64,000 nucleotides of DNA from Pieris napi (taxonomy: Eukaryota > Arthropoda > Insecta > Lepidoptera > Pieridae), in assembly GCF_905475465.1 (NCBI RefSeq), contig NC_062258.1:1426001-1490000 (forward strand), written 5' to 3'. Shown one piece after another: positions 62,099-64,000 of the stretch. The notes under the pieces are model-generated. The model had not been told where the DNA came from. It worked only from the letters and a program-made list of their open reading frames with translations, and did not search any database. Positions within the stretch are counted from its first letter, which is position 1. Each line of letters starts with the position of its first letter. A program made the position numbers and the translations under genes.

Positions 62099-64000
62099 AT
62101 GTTTGACAAAAGTTTAACTTTATTTTATCAAAACGTTCGTGGCTTGCGTACAAAATCAAACGAATTTTATCAAAATCTTCTTACTTGTACTTTCGATGTT
62201 ATTTTAATAACTGAGTCATGGCTTAATAGCAGTTTTTATGATAATGAACTGTGCAGTGATGAGTACCAGATGTTTCGACGTGACAGAAGTAAAGAAACCT
62301 CCAGTAAAAATATAGGCGGAGGGCTGCTGATCTATGTATCTCGTTATTTACAAGCATATGAGAGGGCGGAGTGGAACTGCAATAGTGTTGAAACACTCTG
62401 AATAACTATACCCCATAATTCATTGGCAGTCAACGACCGGCGCAGTCTCCATATCGGTCTTGTCTATATACCTCCAGACTCTATGCAGGCTAAAAGACTT
62501 GAAACGTTTATTTCCTCGTTTAGCCACATAATGGACACAAATATAAGTGATAACTTTATAATAGTCGGTGACTTTAACCTCCCAAATATTAATTGGACGC
62601 CTTTGGGACCCATTCATCCATCCCAAAAGCACAAATAAAATATAACTTTCGTCGTGCTAACTACGAGGATATTAATAAAGCGTTGTCGAATATTGATTGG
62701 GTAAAAGTTTTAATTGGAGGTACTATTGATGAAGTGACAGGTAGTTTCTATGTAATATTAGATAAAATAATTTCAAGTTTTGTCCCTAAAAGCCGGAGTA
62801 CTGGCAGAAGGAAATTTCCTATTTGGTACTCAAGCTCTTTGAAACATATAATAAAAGATAAATTAAAAGCTCACAAGCGTTGGAAAACTTATAGGAATCC
62901 AAGAGATTATGATGAATTTTCGCTGTTACGCGCTAGGCAAAAACTTGTATCTAAGAAGTGCTTTGATATGTATGAGAAGAGTATCCAAAATAATTTGAGT
63001 AAGGATCCCAAAGCGCTGTGGTCATATCTGAGAAACAAACGCCAATGTAGCCCAGGCTACCCTAACACAATGATTCTCGGAGATGAAGTCTACTATACAG
63101 AAGCAGACGCTTGTGAAGGGTTCAACAGGTTTTTTAAAAGTGTTTTTCAACACCCAGATGATAGTTACAATCTTCAACACCTACCTGAATCCGATTATAC
63201 ATGCAACCAAGTAGTACTGACCGAGGATGAAGTCTGTAGGGAGTTGAAATATTTAAATATTAATAAAGGTTCAGGGAGTGATGGAATACCTTCAATTTTT
63301 CTCCAAAAATGCTATAGACAACTCTCTAAACCCTTGACAAATATATTTAATCAGTCGCTTAATGTATTCTGTAGTTTCCCATCCAAATGGAAAGAAGCCC
63401 ACATTGTTCCGATCCACAAAAAAGGGTCTAGAAATAAAATAGAACATTATCGACCAATTTCAATTCTAAATTCGTTTGGTAAATTATTTGAAAAATTAGT
63501 TAACAAAACGTTGAGTCCTCTTATCCTAAGACAATTACCACATCAGCAACATGGTTTTACAAAAAATCGTTCAACTGTCAGCAACCTCACCGTTTTCACC
63601 GAGTACATATTAAAGGGAATGGACGAAGGAGAACAAATTGATGCGACCTATAAGGATTTTGAAAAAGCTTTCGATCGAGTTGATCATGTCATTCTCCTAC
63701 ATAAGCTATTAGCGCTAGGAATCCGTGGGGATCTATACAGATGGATCAAATCCTATGTAACTAATAGAAGGCAGGCGGTAGTAATGGGTGGACATAGGAG
63801 CACATTTATAAACGTGACATCCGGTGTACCTCAGGGCTCTATACTGGGTCCGCTGTTGTTTAATGCTTATCTTTATGATATACAGAATTGTTTCAAGTAT
63901 TCAGAATATCTTATGTTTGCAGATGACAAAAAAATATTTCCAAAAATTAAATCTATAGAGAACTGTGTTCAACTTCAACAGGATCTTAGTAGATTGGAAA
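62099..64000 (+). pseudogene. LINE ORF2: endonuclease and reverse transcriptase (3' end outside)
   Basis: ATG at 62099. Endonuclease: LTLFYQNVRGLRTKSNEFYQ, ILITESWLNSS, GLVYIPPDS, IIVGDFNLPNINW. A TGA at 62400-62402 replaces an expected Trp in the endonuclease frame. At 62620-62640 the frame changes and the endonuclease C-terminus (after GDFN...W) is missing. From 62623 to 64000 the RT is open: HYRPISILNSFGKLFEKLVN, YKDFEKAFDRVDHVILLHKL, SGVPQGSILGPLLFNAYLYD and the box LMFADDKKIF. The clade is jockey-like by motif spacing. Confidence 0.88.

Larger units (their letters stand above)
61045..64000 (+). mobile_element. Jockey-like LINE with FP-domain ORF1, runs off the window
   Basis: Leader from about 61045, ORF1 61169-61771, spacer, ORF2 from 62099 to the window end. 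Inserted close to the exon at 61027 in the opposite orientation. It has stops and deletions, so it is inactive. The 3' part lies outside. Confidence 0.85.

Noticed and set aside
61768..62106. 112-codon open frame between LINE ORF1 and ORF2
   Set aside because: T-rich spacer of the LINE; the ORF2 endonuclease starts at 62099 and explains the coding signal.

Overview
The window is AT-rich nuclear DNA from an insect, most probably a ditrysian moth or butterfly. The main clue is a block of mitochondrial DNA copied into the nucleus that starts trnM-trnI-trnQ-nad2, the gene order diagnostic of ditrysian Lepidoptera, with cox1 starting at CGA as usual in that group. Several copies of a tRNA-headed SINE of lepidopteran type and the mix of mobile elements agree. 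Host exons are small and split by GT-AG introns; more than half of the window is mobile-element sequence.

Layout. 1-2.4 kb: repeat fragments, no gene. 2.8-7.3 kb: a decayed non-LTR retrotransposon (CR1/Daphne-like) whose ORF1 carries a coiled coil and an SGNH-esterase-like domain. 10.0-15.1 kb: a complete Ty3/gypsy LTR retrotransposon on the minus strand, with two apparently identical 530-bp LTRs, open gag and pol, a 4-bp target duplication and a canonical -1 frameshift heptamer; it sits inside a SINE. 15.1-23 kb: SINE copies and LINE 3' ends. 23.1-42.9 kb (plus strand): a multi-exon immunoglobulin-superfamily transmembrane adhesion gene of nephrin/syg-2 type. Its introns hold Helitron-like, SINE and MITE sequences and a nested pair: a piggyBac element with TTAA at both ends, containing another terminal-inverted-repeat transposon. 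43.6-44.9 kb: a mariner immediately upstream of one exon of a methuselah-like receptor gene. 46.3-51.2 kb: a second gypsy element (minus strand, LTRs differing at 4 of 291 positions), decayed. 51.3-59.5 kb: the mitochondrial insertion, built of two blocks in opposite mitochondrial orientation and interrupted by an R1-clade LINE fragment. 59.6-61.0 kb: the last exons of an unidentified minus-strand host gene. 61.0-64.0 kb: a jockey-like LINE whose ORF1 has a baculovirus-FP-like domain; it runs off the window.

How it fits together. The only host functions visible are a cell-adhesion receptor, a piece of a GPCR ectodomain and an acidic unidentified C-terminus. The adhesion gene has several reading-frame problems (one frameshift, one in-frame stop avoidable by another acceptor, one exon-phase gap, one two-frame terminal exon). 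These could be assembly indels, decay or alternative splicing, and cDNA would settle which. The mobile elements are nested several deep, giving a relative timeline: SINE before gypsy 1; piggyBac before the second DNA transposon; mitochondrial insertion before the R1 fragment and probably before gypsy 2.
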